The notes beneath the pieces are model-generated. The model saw only the letters and a list, made by a program, of their open reading frames with translations, ran no database searches and was not told where the DNA came from. 36,748 nt of DNA, taken from the NCBI GenBank assembly GCA_009693835.1, contig SHWM01000019.1:1-36748 (forward strand). Reading direction: 5' to 3'. The stretch comes from Alphaproteobacteria bacterium. GTDB taxonomy: Bacteria > Pseudomonadota > Alphaproteobacteria > UBA11222. This document shows positions 8,967 to 17,652 of the stretch, piece after piece (the first letter of the stretch is position 1; the number at the start of each line of letters is the position of its first letter). The position numbers and the translations under genes were made by a program.

Positions 8967-10527
8967 TGAGACAGCCGGATGGCGCAGGGTTGCCGCATTT
9001 CTGGCCACGCCCGGTGCTTGCGGCGTGACAGATGCGGTACAGGTCATCGACACATCCATATCGCTGGTGTTTCTCGCCGGCGGCTTCGCCTATAAAATTA
9101 AAAAACCCGTCAAACTCAATTTTCTGGATTTTTCGACACGCGAATACCGCCAGACGGACTGCCTGCGCGAATTGGCGTTGAACCGTCGCACCGCGCCCTC
9201 GATATATCTTGGTGTTGTTGCGGTCACAGAAGCGGCAGACGGCTCACTGGCGCTTGGCGGCCCCGGCAGGGCGGTGGAATGGGCGGTCAAAATGCAACGC
9301 TTTGACAGGGATGCGCTGCTCGATCATATGGCCGTGCATGGCGGGCTGACCCCTGATCTGATCGCGCGGCTGGCCTGCAACATCGCCATATTTCATGCGA
9401 CACTTGCGCCCGAACCGGAAGCCGGCGGCGCCGAAAGTTTCCGCCGTTCATTAATAAGCAACGACACCGAGTACCGGAATTTTGCGGACACTATCTTCTC
9501 CTCCCGCGATATTTGCGCGCTGCTCGATGCGAGCCTTGCCGCACTGGACCGTCTTGCGCCGCTGCTGGAACAGCGTAGGGCGGCTGGATGGGTGCGCCAC
9601 TGTCACGGCGATCTGCATCTGGGAAATATATTCTGCCTTGACGGCGAACCCACACCCTTTGACTGCATCGAGTTCAACGACGCCATCGCCAAAATAGACG
9701 TGCTGTACGATCTGGCGTTTCTGCTGATGGATCTGTGGCGGTGCGGCCTTGGGCCGCTTGCCAATCACTGCCTCAACGAATATCTCGCACATCTTTCGTC
9801 CAGCGATGCGCTCACCTGCATCGAAGGTCTATCCCTGTTGCCGCTATTTCTGTCCTCCCGGGCGGGGGTTCGCGCCTTCGTCATGGCGCGTACGTCGCTA
9901 TCACAGCCGGATAATGTGCAATTGATCACCGAGGCCAGAATTTTTTTCTCGCTGGCGCATCAATTTCTGCATCCATCGCCGCCGCGCCTTCTGGCTGTGA
10001 GCGGGTTTTCGGGAAGCGGAAAATCGGTTCTGGCAAGGGCCCTGGCGCCCGCACTCGGCGCCGCACCCGGCGCGTTGATTTTGCGCAGCGATGAAATTCG
10101 CAAACAGCTTGCCGGCGTGGCGCCATTAACGCCATTGCCCGGCGCCGCCTATACGCCCGAAAGCAGCGCACAGGTATATGCCAGTATCATGCAGCGCGCC
10201 CGGTTGGCCCTTTGCGCAGGACAGTGCGTGATCGCTGATGCGGTTTACGCCCGCGACGAAGAACGCGCGGCGATAGAAAGCGTGGCGAGTGAATTAGGCG
10301 TGCCGTTTCAAGGGGTGTGGCTGGACGCGCCGCCCGAGATTTTGCCGGCCCGCGCGTCCGCGCGGCGCGGCGACCCTTCGGACGCGGATGCGGCCATTGT
10401 GCGCAGGCAACTGGAATATGATACGGGCCGGATTGACTGGGCCCGCATTGACGCAGGCGGAACGGTCGACGAGACCCTCGCCCATGCGCAGGCCTGTCTG
10501 TCGCGCAACCCTGCCTTTACAGCTTGA
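8959..10527 (+). CDS. APH-like phosphotransferase fused to a P-loop kinase
   Basis: A 522-residue two-domain protein. The N-terminal half (to ~330) has an aminoglycoside-phosphotransferase-like fold: 'GGFAYKIKKPVKLNFLDFST' is the Lys-containing strand, and 'HCHGDLHLGNIF' with 'FDCIEFNDAIAKIDVLYDLAF' form the catalytic and metal loops. The C-terminal ~170 residues are an AAA/zeta-toxin-like kinase with Walker A 'GFSGSGKSVLARAL' and the 'LRSDEIRKQL' motif seen in gluconate and polynucleotide-type kinases. This fusion is a conserved bacterial family of unproven substrate. I chose ATG 8959, which overlaps the TGA of fieF, over an upstream TTG at 8938. Antibiotic resistance should not be assumed from the name. 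Confidence 0.88.
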   Translation: MTDETAGWRRVAAFLATPGACGVTDAVQVIDTSISLVFLAGGFAYKIKKPVKLNFLDFSTREYRQTDCLRELALNRRTAPSIYLGVVAVTEAADGSLALGGPGRAVEWAVKMQRFDRDALLDHMAVHGGLTPDLIARLACNIAIFHATLAPEPEAGGAESFRRSLISNDTEYRNFADTIFSSRDICALLDASLAALDRLAPLLEQRRAAGWVRHCHGDLHLGNIFCLDGEPTPFDCIEFNDAIAKIDVLYDLAFLLMDLWRCGLGPLANHCLNEYLAHLSSSDALTCIEGLSLLPLFLSSRAGVRAFVMARTSLSQPDNVQLITEARIFFSLAHQFLHPSPPRLLAVSGFSGSGKSVLARALAPALGAAPGALILRSDEIRKQLAGVAPLTPLPGAAYTPESSAQVYASIMQRARLALCAGQCVIADAVYARDEERAAIESVASELGVPFQGVWLDAPPEILPARASARRGDPSDADAAIVRRQLEYDTGRIDWARIDAGGTVDETLAHAQACLSRNPAFTA

Positions 10528-10602
10528 ACTGACCTGCCCCCTTGTTTAGGCTTCCCTGAAGGGCGCACCCAATGATGGCGTCACGCCGGCAATAAGGGGG
10601 AT

Positions 10603-11511
10603 ATGGACATGCGCTTCACCAGGATCGTTCTGGCGCTTGGAGTAGCCGCAGGCGTGGCCATGCCAATGTCTGCCATGGCGCAACAGCAGGATTTTTCCAA
10701 GGTTGAAATCACCACCACGAAACTCAGCGATACGCTGTATCTGCTGATGGGGTCTGGCGGCAATATTGGCGTTTCGGCAGGCGCCGATGGCGTCTATCTG
10801 ATCGATGATCAGTATGCCCCCTTATCAGAAAAAATCATGGCCGCGGTCAAAGCCATATCGGATAAGCCTGTCCGGTATGTCATCAATACCCACTGGCACA
10901 GCGACCATACTGGCGGAAATGAAAATTTCAACCGGTCTGGCGCGGTCATCCTTGCCCATGAAAATGTGCGCGCCCGCATGGCCAAGGGGCAGGACATCGC
11001 CGCCTTCAAGATGACCGTTCCGCCCGCGCCCGCCGCCGCACTGCCGGTCATCACCTATTCGGACAAGGCCAGCCTGTATCTGAATGGCCAGACGGCGAAA
11101 ATCTTTCATATGGCGCCCGGCCACACGGATGGCGATTCGATTATTTACTGGCCGGAGGCCAATGTCCTGCACATGGGGGACGATTTCGTGAGTGGGATGT
11201 TCCCGTTTTTCGATCTCAGCTCTGGCGGTAAATTTAACGGCATCGTCAAGGCGGTGGAAACCGCTTTGGCCATATCCAATGACAAGACCAAAATCATTCC
11301 CGGTCATGGCCCCCTGGGAAGCAAAGCGGACCTCCAAAAGTTCCACGGCATGCTGGTAGGGGTGCAAAAAAAGGTGATGGCGGCAAAGGCCGCCGGCACG
11401 ACCGCCGAAGCCTGGGGGGCATCCAACCCCTTTGCCGATCTCGATGCCGAATGGGGCCAGGGGTTCATTAAAACAGAAATGTTCACGGCGATGGCCTTCA
11501 ACGCGATTTAA
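10603..11511 (+). CDS. secreted metallo-beta-lactamase-fold hydrolase
   Basis: A 302-residue zinc hydrolase with a Sec signal peptide ending near 'AMSAMAQQ', so it is periplasmic. Metal ligands are the HWHSDH motif near residue 100, the His of 'APGHTDGDS', the Asp of 'HMGDDF' and the His of 'IIPGHG'. The pattern fits general MBL-fold hydrolases, such as those near quinoprotein systems, as well as beta-lactamases; no residue seen here decides it. A second ATG six bases in (10609) has better spacing from the AGGGGG ribosome site and may be the true start. Its 3' end overlaps the convergent dioxygenase beta gene by 4 bases. It is unrelated in detail to the three MBL paralogs at 17.6-23.4 kb. Confidence 0.85.
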   Translation: MDMRFTRIVLALGVAAGVAMPMSAMAQQQDFSKVEITTTKLSDTLYLLMGSGGNIGVSAGADGVYLIDDQYAPLSEKIMAAVKAISDKPVRYVINTHWHSDHTGGNENFNRSGAVILAHENVRARMAKGQDIAAFKMTVPPAPAAALPVITYSDKASLYLNGQTAKIFHMAPGHTDGDSIIYWPEANVLHMGDDFVSGMFPFFDLSSGGKFNGIVKAVETALAISNDKTKIIPGHGPLGSKADLQKFHGMLVGVQKKVMAAKAAGTTAEAWGASNPFADLDAEWGQGFIKTEMFTAMAFNAI

Positions 11512-12020
11512 AGAAACGCACTGAGATTTTTCGCCATTATCGTGCTTTGCGTCGTAACGATCTTGCGCCGCGCAAGTTTCAGCACGCCGTCCACACGGCG
11601 CAGCACATCCTCGCGCCGTCCCATCATTGTGTCTTCGTCCTGCTCGTTGCGGCTGCGGTGATTTACAAAGGCGGAATAGACACGATATTCATCAGGATTG
11701 CTGGTCATCTCCACCTCGATATTCGTGATAACATGACAGTGGCGCGTGGGCGGGTCTTCGGGCCACGCGACCCCGGTGTTAAACCGCTTGATGCGCAGCC
11801 TCAGGCTTTTCATATCCTCATCGAACAGGGCCATGGTGTTTGGCGTATAGCCCGGATTTTTATCGCGGCGATAGCGGTTCTGAATGGCCGGCATCCAGTA
11901 ATGAATATCCTCCGTCAGCAGTTCCAGCCACGCCTCGAACTGCTCGGCGTCCAGCAGGCGCGCCTCGCGGTATAAAAACTGTTCCACCTCATGCAGAAGC
12001 TCCATCCCAGGCATTCCCAC
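11508..12020 (-). CDS. Rieske ring-hydroxylating dioxygenase, beta subunit
   Basis: A 170-residue small subunit of an aromatic-ring-hydroxylating dioxygenase, with the NTF2-like cone fold of the biphenyl/naphthalene dioxygenase beta family. Family-typical pieces are 'FLYREARLLDAEQFEAWLELLTEDIHYWMP' near the start, 'RHCHVITNIEV' in the middle and 'GRREDVLRRVDGVLKLARRKI' at the end. Beta subunits have no cofactor and support an alpha3beta3 hexamer. The gene lies 5 bases downstream of the alpha subunit gene, with the ribosome site GGAG overlapping the alpha stop. The first codon is GTG, with an in-frame ATG two codons later as alternative. No ferredoxin or reductase gene follows. Confidence 0.92.
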   Translation of the reverse strand: MGMPGMELLHEVEQFLYREARLLDAEQFEAWLELLTEDIHYWMPAIQNRYRRDKNPGYTPNTMALFDEDMKSLRLRIKRFNTGVAWPEDPPTRHCHVITNIEVEMTSNPDEYRVYSAFVNHRSRNEQDEDTMMGRREDVLRRVDGVLKLARRKIVTTQSTIMAKNLSAFL

Positions 12021-12025
12021 AGGAT

Positions 12026-13336
12026 TTACTCCGCCGCCTTTTGCGCATCGCGGTCAGGCACATCAACCCAGCCTTTCGCGTCCATGAGATCGGCCCAGCG
12101 CTGATACATAGAGAGCTGGTTATTGTCGCCCATCTGGCCTTGGCGCACCCTGCCAGGAAAACTGGACGGCCCTTCGGCCGCCTGCCGGTTCATGCCGTAG
12201 AACAGTTTCTGACGGCGCGTCACCACCCCCCGGTTGGCGCGAGTAACGTTTTCCCAGTTTTCGCCATCATCCATTTCCAGCATCCCGGAGGGTGAAAAAG
12301 AGAGCATGGCGAAACGGCGTATGTCCTGCTTGACCTGTTCCGGCGCCGTTTTATTGACCAGCGCCCAGGACCATATTTCAGTTTTGTCCGGCCCTTTGGG
12401 CTGCCACACCCGGAATGCGTTGACGCCGGGTAAAAACGAGAAATTGGGAAACATGGTGACCGAGGAAACGGAACCAATCATTCTGGCCCGCTCCGGCCCG
12501 AGGCGGCGTTCGACGGCCGGCCGCAGCCGCGTCACATACTCCGCAATTGCCTGACTGCCCACGCCCATCAGATTGCTGCCATCATAACCGGATTCCCAGC
12601 CATGCCCCTGCGCCGTGGCCTGGAAAGAAGCATTATGGTCACTGGAGAACGGCTTGCCGCCGAAGGCGATGGACCCGCCCATATGGGTCCAGCCCACGTG
12701 ATACGCATCGCCGTGAAAATTTTCAGCCGGAATTTTCCAGTTGCAGTTCAGAACATTGCGCACGCCCCCCGGAACGAATTCCGTGCCGCCTTCATCGGTG
12801 TCCAGCACCATGTCCAGATACCAGGCAAACGCGCCCAGATATTCTTCCAGCGTGGGCGCATCCGCCGCAAAAGTGGCGAACACCAGCCCCTTCCAGGTCT
12901 CCACCCGCGCATTGACAAGGCCGTGTATCGATTTGTCGAATCCGGGATCGGCCTTGTAGACATATTCTTCATGCATGCCGAGAAGGCTGCCGTCATTGCC
13001 GAACGACCAGCCGTGATAGTTGCAAATGAATTGCCGCGTATTGCCCGCATCAGCAAAGCATACCCGGTTGCCGCGATGCGGACAGCTATTGAGAAACACG
13101 CCAATGCCGCCATCCCTGCGCCGCGACACAATGACCGCGTCCTCGCCCATATAGGTGGTGAGAAAATCCCCCGGCCGGGATATCTGGGATTCATGGGAAA
13201 CGAAGAGCCAGCAGCGCGCAAAAATCTGTTCCAGTTCCGCCTCGTAAATTTCGGGGTCATGAAAGATGCGGCGATCAATCCAGCCTTCCTGCACATTCAC
13301 AAATTGGCTAAACGGCCGCACAGGGTTTTTGTTCAT
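12026..13336 (-). CDS. Rieske ring-hydroxylating dioxygenase, alpha subunit
   Basis: The catalytic large subunit (436 residues) of a ring-hydroxylating oxygenase that inserts O2 into an aromatic or similar substrate. The Rieske 2Fe-2S site is CPHRGN (Cys85, His87) and CNYHGW (Cys105, His108). The mononuclear iron site has His213 and His218 in '[10 protein letters not shown]', bridged by Asp210, with the third ligand probably an Asp in '[12 protein letters not shown]'. Length and layout match naphthalene/biphenyl-type alphas. I start it at ATG 13336, after GGGAAAT; the longer frame to 13444 overlaps the divergent gene. The electron-transfer partners must come from elsewhere. The substrate is unknown. 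Confidence 0.94.
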   Translation of the reverse strand: MNKNPVRPFSQFVNVQEGWIDRRIFHDPEIYEAELEQIFARCWLFVSHESQISRPGDFLTTYMGEDAVIVSRRRDGGIGVFLNSCPHRGNRVCFADAGNTRQFICNYHGWSFGNDGSLLGMHEEYVYKADPGFDKSIHGLVNARVETWKGLVFATFAADAPTLEEYLGAFAWYLDMVLDTDEGGTEFVPGGVRNVLNCNWKIPAENFHGDAYHVGWTHMGGSIAFGGKPFSSDHNASFQATAQGHGWESGYDGSNLMGVGSQAIAEYVTRLRPAVERRLGPERARMIGSVSSVTMFPNFSFLPGVNAFRVWQPKGPDKTEIWSWALVNKTAPEQVKQDIRRFAMLSFSPSGMLEMDDGENWENVTRANRGVVTRRQKLFYGMNRQAAEGPSSFPGRVRQGQMGDNNQLSMYQRWADLMDAKGWVDVPDRDAQKAAE

Positions 13337-13360
13337 TGAAATTTCCCGTATAATTAGGCC

Positions 13361-13380
13361 TCCCGGGTTGTACTCCGGGA
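13361..13380. promoter_or_regulatory. inverted repeat in the dioxygenase/glycosylase divergent spacer
   Basis: TCCCGG (13361-13366) and CCGGGA (13375-13380) flank an 8-base centre, in the 94-base spacer between the divergent dioxygenase alpha gene and the glycosylase gene. The dyad is 25 bases upstream of the alpha start codon, so it could be an operator or a 5'-UTR hairpin. No regulator gene is adjacent. No convincing promoter hexamers were found. Confidence 0.35.
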
Positions 13381-13430
13381 TAGCCGGTCTCCAAGCGTCA
13401 ATTCTGGCACGGGCAGGGAAAGATTCCAAT

Positions 13431-14126
13431 ATGCGCACATTCAAACAGCTTCACGCTTCGGCCGCCAAACGCAAGGGCGGCGCGGCGGCGCTCGAAAGTT
13501 TGATGCCCGAGGTTAAATCTCCTGCGGCGCTCGCCAAAATCCCCGATGACCGCTGGCTGTCGGCCATGTCCAAAAAAATATTTCAGGCCGGTTTCAACTG
13601 GTCTGTCGTCGATAATAAATGGCCCGGGCACGAAGAGGTTTTTTCCGGCTTTAATCCGAAGCGGTGCGCCTTCCTCTCAGATGAAGACATCGAGGCGATG
13701 GCGAAGGACACCCGCATCATCCGTAATATCGCCAAAATTGCGGCCGTCCGCGAAAACGCTGTGTTCCTGACCAGACTGGCGCAGCAGCATGGCAGCGCCG
13801 CAAAGTTTTTTGCAGGATGGCCGGATGACGATCTGGTTGGGCTGCTATCCCTGCTGGGTAAACAGGCCAGCCGCCTGTCGGGCAACACGGCGCAGATCGC
13901 GCTGCGGGAGATGGGAAAGGACAGCTTTATTCTGACGCCGGACGTCTGCACCGCCCTGATCCACGAAGGGGTGGTGACAAAAAAACCCACGTCGCAACGG
14001 GACTTGGCGGCGGTGCAAGCGGCCTTTAACAAATGGCGCACGGAATCAGGCAGGCCTTTCGCGCATATCAGCCGCATTCTGGCCTTCACGGTGGAAAGCG
14101 TCTCAAAATACGATAGTATGCATTAG
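13431..14126 (+). CDS. DNA-3-methyladenine glycosylase I family protein
   Basis: A 231-residue protein with the Tag-type HhH glycosylase pattern: '[31 protein letters not shown]', then '[29 protein letters not shown]'. E. coli Tag excises 3-methyladenine from alkylated DNA. The N-terminal zinc-binding and catalytic residues of classical Tag are not evident, and the protein is longer, so activity is uncertain. The start is ATG 13431 after AGGGAAAG; the 55-residue upstream extension overlaps the divergent dioxygenase gene and reads as non-coding. The sulfotransferase gene begins 25 bases after the stop, so they are probably co-transcribed. Confidence 0.8.
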   Translation: MRTFKQLHASAAKRKGGAAALESLMPEVKSPAALAKIPDDRWLSAMSKKIFQAGFNWSVVDNKWPGHEEVFSGFNPKRCAFLSDEDIEAMAKDTRIIRNIAKIAAVRENAVFLTRLAQQHGSAAKFFAGWPDDDLVGLLSLLGKQASRLSGNTAQIALREMGKDSFILTPDVCTALIHEGVVTKKPTSQRDLAAVQAAFNKWRTESGRPFAHISRILAFTVESVSKYDSMH

Positions 14127-14151
14127 GACCATCCATTCGCGAGGCGGCGCC

Positions 14152-14769
14152 ATGGCGCTTTCCATTATTGGCGCCGGATTCGGGCGCACCGGCACCCTGT
14201 CCCTTAAAGGCGCGCTGGAACAATTGGGCTTTGGGCCCTGTTATCACATGATTGAGGTCGTCAAAAACCCGTCTCTCGCAGCGCACTGGCAGGCGATCGG
14301 CGAGGGCAAACCGGCAGACTGGGAAGAGATGTTTGAGGGCTATCATGCGACGGTGGACTGGCCCGGCTGCGCTTATTATGCCGAACTGGCGGCGCGCTAT
14401 CCGCTGGCAAAGGTGATCCTGAGCGTGCGAGACGCAAACGCCTGGTTCGACAGCGCCAGCAGCACCATTTTCAAACTGATGCCGCGCCAGATGAAGCCCG
14501 GCCGCTATCACATCGGGCATGATCTTGTTCTCCAGAAAACCTTTGGCGGCAATCTGGACGACCGCGACCATGCGGTGGCCGTTTATGAACGCCATAACGC
14601 AGAAGTTATACGGACCATCCCTGCGGATCGCCTGCTGGTCTATGATCTGGCCGAGGGCTGGGGTCCGCTTTGCGAATTCCTCAATGTGCCCGTACCGGCC
14701 ACGCCCATGCCCAAAGTCAACACCACTGAAGATTTTGCCCGGACCTGGAACAAGACGCCGAGGCGTTAA
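14152..14769 (+). CDS. sulfotransferase family protein
   Basis: A 205-residue protein of the short sulfotransferase family (Sulfotransfer_4 type). The N-terminal 'IGAGFGRTGTLSLKGALEQLG' is the 5'-phosphosulfate-binding loop for PAPS. 'KVILSVRDANAWFDS' corresponds to the 3'-phosphate-binding Arg/Ser segment, and 'CYHMIEVVKNP' follows the usual pattern. The ATG is preceded by GAGG at good distance. The acceptor is unknown. It is unrelated in detail to the disrupted sulfotransferase at 20653-21588, so this region held two different sulfotransferase types. Confidence 0.85.
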   Translation: MALSIIGAGFGRTGTLSLKGALEQLGFGPCYHMIEVVKNPSLAAHWQAIGEGKPADWEEMFEGYHATVDWPGCAYYAELAARYPLAKVILSVRDANAWFDSASSTIFKLMPRQMKPGRYHIGHDLVLQKTFGGNLDDRDHAVAVYERHNAEVIRTIPADRLLVYDLAEGWGPLCEFLNVPVPATPMPKVNTTEDFARTWNKTPRR

Positions 14770-14789
14770 ACTCTTATCCGATCAGGTAG

Positions 14790-14957
14790 CACCATTTACC
14801 TCCCCATAAGGGGGAGGGGAAGAGACCCCTGAAATTCCGAGCTAAAAGCCCCCCCCTCTCGCCAAGCGAAGCTTTGGCGTAGCCTGGTGATGGGGAGGGG
14901 CTGGGGCGGGGTGACAAATTGACACTGAATAATGCAATCCGGTTGCATAGCAGTCCA
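14790..14957 (+). repeat. GC-rich dispersed repeat, copy 1 (plus orientation)
   Basis: A non-coding 168-base element fills the space between the sulfotransferase and the Mo-hydroxylase large subunit, ending at the latter's stop codon. It starts with CCTCCCC-ATAAG-GGGGAGG (14799-14817), passes 'GAGCTAAAAGCC', contains the hairpin CGCCAA/TTGGCG (14860-14865 / 14874-14879), then GATGGGGAGGGG and 'AAATTGACACTGAATAATGC', and ends 'ATAGCAGTCCA'. The same order of blocks occurs in reverse orientation at 26994-27141. Compared with that copy it carries about 20 extra bases around the CGCCAA hairpin. Confidence 0.75.
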
Positions 14958-17180
14958 TCACGCTTTCGCCTGTTCAACACCTCCGCGCAGATCGTGCTTG
15001 CGCAACGGCAGGGAGCGCGCGCGCTGCCGGGTCAGGCTGAACACGGCATTAGCGACCGCCGCCGCAATCGGCGGTGTGCCTGGCTCGCCCGCGCCGCCGG
15101 TGGGCCGGCCAGAGGGCATGATCCGGACTTCGATCACCGGCGCGTCCGCCTGCCGGACCATTGGATAATCGGGGAAATTCTGTTCCACCACCCGGCCTTT
15201 ATCAATGCTGATTTCCCCATACAGCGCCGCCGTCAGGCCATAGATGATGCCGCCTTCCATTTGCCCCGCGAAAGTATCAGGATTGATCACCTCGCCCGGA
15301 TCAGCCGCGCACCAGACCTTGTGCACATGCGCCTGGCCATCACTGTCGACGGACACCTCCGCCACCTGGGCGACAATGGTGCCGAATGATTCGCGGATGG
15401 CGATGCCGCGCGCGCGGCCAAGCGGGGCAGGCGTTCCCCAGCCCGACATTTGCGCGGCCGCCTCCAGCACGGCTTTATGCGCTGGTGCGTCATGCAATAA
15501 ATCGCGGCGGAATTCAAACGGATCGCGCCCGGCTGCATGCGCCAGTTCATCCGTGAAGGATTCAATGAAAAAGCCGTGCTGAGAATGGGCGACGCTGCGC
15601 CAGGGGCCAAACGGAATCGGATCAGTGCCGCTGACCACCCGCGCCCGCCGGTCGGCAATAGCGTAGGGAATCCACGTCGCATCTTCCGGGTCGCGCCTTT
15701 CGGTATAATCCTGTTGCCACGACACCGGGCGGCCAGCGGCGTCCAGGCCGCCGCGCATCCTCGCCACCGAGGCGTTACGGTAACTGTCCTGGGTCATGTC
15801 TTCTTCGCGCGACCAGATCAGATTGACCGGATAATCAACCTGCTTCGCCAGCAGAACGGCCTTATCGAGATAGTCCATCGTCAATCCGCGCCGGCCAAAT
15901 CCGCCGCCCATGGCGGTGTGATGCAGGGTCACGTCTTCAATCGGCAGGCCCGACACATCGGCCGCGCGCGCCCGCGCGCCCAGCCCATCCTGAAAACCGC
16001 CCCAGACTTCCAGCCGGCCACCGTTGAAATGCGCCGTGCAGTTCATTGGCTCCATTGTCGCATGCGCGAGATGGGGCACCGCATAGCTCGCCTCCACAAC
16101 CTTCGCCGCAGATTTTGCCGCAGCCTCGGCATTGCCAAAATTATAGTCGCTTTCGAATTTCCCCTTTTCAATCGCCGCCTGCATGCCCGCCAGAATCGTG
16201 GCCGAGCTATGCGCTGCATTGGCCCCGTCGTCCCACTCAATGGGCAAAGTGTTCAGGGCCTGCTGCACCCGCCAGCTGTTATCGGCGATAACGGCTACCG
16301 CATCCTCTCCTACTCTGTGAACGGATTTAATGCCACGCATCGCGGAAATAGCCTTGGCGTCAAAGTTTTTCAGTTTGCCGCCGAACACCGGACTGGCCTT
16401 GATGGAGGCAAACATCATGCCGGGCAGGCGCACATCCACCCCGTAAATGGCCGACCCGTTGACCTTGGCTGGAATGTCGAAACGCGCAACAGGTTTGCCG
16501 ACAATCTTGTACGCTTTCGGGTCTTTCAGCGGCACGTTGGCCGGCGGATCGAAATCAACCGCCTTTGACGCCATTTCACCATAGGCGGCATTGCGCCCGC
16601 TGGCGGCATGCGACAGTTTGCTATCCGCCGCCGTGATCTCCTGCGCGGGGACGCCCCACTCTTTCGCCGCCGCCTGCACCAGCATCCAGCGCGCCGCCGC
16701 ACCCGCCCGGCGCATTCCCACCACGCCAGTGAACCGGACCGCCGTGCTGCCGCCGGTGATCTGCAAATTATTGAATTCCGCTGCCTTGCGGAACGCAAAA
16801 TCCGTCAGACCATTAAGAAATTTTGGAATGGACGGGTCGGCGGCACCCAGATACCCCTTGGCAAGCGCGCCATTGGCAAAGGCCATATCGGCGGGCGCCT
16901 GTTCCATGCTGACCAGCGCCCAATCGGCGTCCAGTTCTTCGGCCAGCATCATCGGCATGGCGGTATGCACCCCCTGGCCCATTTCGGAATGCGGGACGAT
17001 CACTGTGACACGGTTATCCGGCGTGATTCTTACCCAGGTCACCAGCAGCGCGCCATCACCCGCAGCAAGTTTGCGCGCGCGGTCCACTGTTGAAAATGGC
17101 GCCATCGCATAACCCAGCAAAATGCCGCCGCCTGCAAGACCCGCGCTGACCATCAATTTGCGCCGCGTAAGTTTCACCAT
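14958..17180 (-). CDS. iorB: molybdenum hydroxylase large subunit, isoquinoline 1-oxidoreductase beta type
   Basis: A 740-residue molybdopterin-binding subunit of the xanthine dehydrogenase family, of the two-subunit IorAB type that hydroxylates N-heterocycles or oxidises aldehydes. The N-terminus carries a twin-arginine signal ('LTRRKLMVSAGLAGGGILLG'), as is usual for this branch, pointing to periplasmic export. Mo-cofactor motifs include 'VPHSEMGQGVHTAMPMMLAEEL' and 'AMGGGFGRRG'. The active-site Glu lies in 'GGAGEPGTPPIAAAVANA' near the C-terminus. I start it at ATG 17180 after GGAGT; the frame extends further but overlaps the small subunit. It is the last gene of an operon with the small subunit and an MBL hydrolase. 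Electrons probably go to a cytochrome c, possibly the one at 26507, which is speculation. Confidence 0.9.
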   Translation of the reverse strand: MVKLTRRKLMVSAGLAGGGILLGYAMAPFSTVDRARKLAAGDGALLVTWVRITPDNRVTVIVPHSEMGQGVHTAMPMMLAEELDADWALVSMEQAPADMAFANGALAKGYLGAADPSIPKFLNGLTDFAFRKAAEFNNLQITGGSTAVRFTGVVGMRRAGAAARWMLVQAAAKEWGVPAQEITAADSKLSHAASGRNAAYGEMASKAVDFDPPANVPLKDPKAYKIVGKPVARFDIPAKVNGSAIYGVDVRLPGMMFASIKASPVFGGKLKNFDAKAISAMRGIKSVHRVGEDAVAVIADNSWRVQQALNTLPIEWDDGANAAHSSATILAGMQAAIEKGKFESDYNFGNAEAAAKSAAKVVEASYAVPHLAHATMEPMNCTAHFNGGRLEVWGGFQDGLGARARAADVSGLPIEDVTLHHTAMGGGFGRRGLTMDYLDKAVLLAKQVDYPVNLIWSREEDMTQDSYRNASVARMRGGLDAAGRPVSWQQDYTERRDPEDATWIPYAIADRRARVVSGTDPIPFGPWRSVAHSQHGFFIESFTDELAHAAGRDPFEFRRDLLHDAPAHKAVLEAAAQMSGWGTPAPLGRARGIAIRESFGTIVAQVAEVSVDSDGQAHVHKVWCAADPGEVINPDTFAGQMEGGIIYGLTAALYGEISIDKGRVVEQNFPDYPMVRQADAPVIEVRIMPSGRPTGGAGEPGTPPIAAAVANAVFSLTRQRARSLPLRKHDLRGGVEQAKA

Positions 17181-17190
17181 GTGCAGACTC

Positions 17191-17640
17191 CTATGCCCTG
17201 GACAGTGAATGAATGGCGGCGCGTATCCGCCCATAGGTGCCGCAACGGCATATATTGCTCATGGCCACATCAATATCATCGTCGGTAGGCGACTGATTTT
17301 GCGAAAGCAGTGACACTGCCGCCATGATCTGGCCGGACTGGCAATAGCCGCATTGCGGCACCTGATGCGCAATCCAGGCCGCCTGCACCCTGCTTTGCAG
17401 CGTGTCCGGCATCATCTGGGCTTCGATGGTGGTAATGTTGGCGCCAATGGCCGCACTGGCAGGCGTAGAACAGGAGCGCACGGCCACGCCATCAACCAGC
17501 ACCGTGCAGGCGCCGCAGGCCGAAACCCCGCAGCCGAATTTGGTGCCGGTCAGATTAAGCGTATCGCGGAGCACCCACAACAGGGGCATATTCTCCTCGA
17601 CATCGACATCCTGGACTTTTCCATTAATCGTAAGCTGCAT
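17191..17640 (-). CDS. iorA: (2Fe-2S) small subunit of the molybdenum hydroxylase
   Basis: A 149-residue iron-sulfur subunit. The plant-ferredoxin-type cluster uses Cys37, Cys42, Cys45 and Cys57 ('[16 protein letters not shown]'). The second cluster uses Cys97, Cys100, Cys131 and Cys133 ('[11 protein letters not shown]', '[11 protein letters not shown]'). This eight-cysteine arrangement is standard for the xanthine oxidase family. It has no signal peptide, so it would be exported with the twin-arginine large subunit as a folded complex. It lies 12 bases after the MBL gene and 10 before the large subunit, in one operon. Confidence 0.93.
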   Translation of the reverse strand: MQLTINGKVQDVDVEENMPLLWVLRDTLNLTGTKFGCGVSACGACTVLVDGVAVRSCSTPASAAIGANITTIEAQMMPDTLQSRVQAAWIAHQVPQCGYCQSGQIMAAVSLLSQNQSPTDDDIDVAMSNICRCGTYGRIRAAIHSLSRA

Positions 17641-17652
17641 TGCCGTCTCCAG

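Noticed and set aside
8959..10527. Aminoglycoside resistance gene
   Set aside because: The APH-like fold is fused to a P-loop kinase in a conserved non-resistance family, and the context is metal export.
10603..11511. Subclass B beta-lactamase resistance gene
   Set aside because: The HxHxDH motif is shared by all MBL-fold hydrolases; nothing in the loops is specific for beta-lactam binding.
15537..16568. 343-residue plus frame antisense to the Mo-hydroxylase large subunit
   Set aside because: Antisense shadow of a clear, motif-complete gene; no family pattern and no ribosome site.
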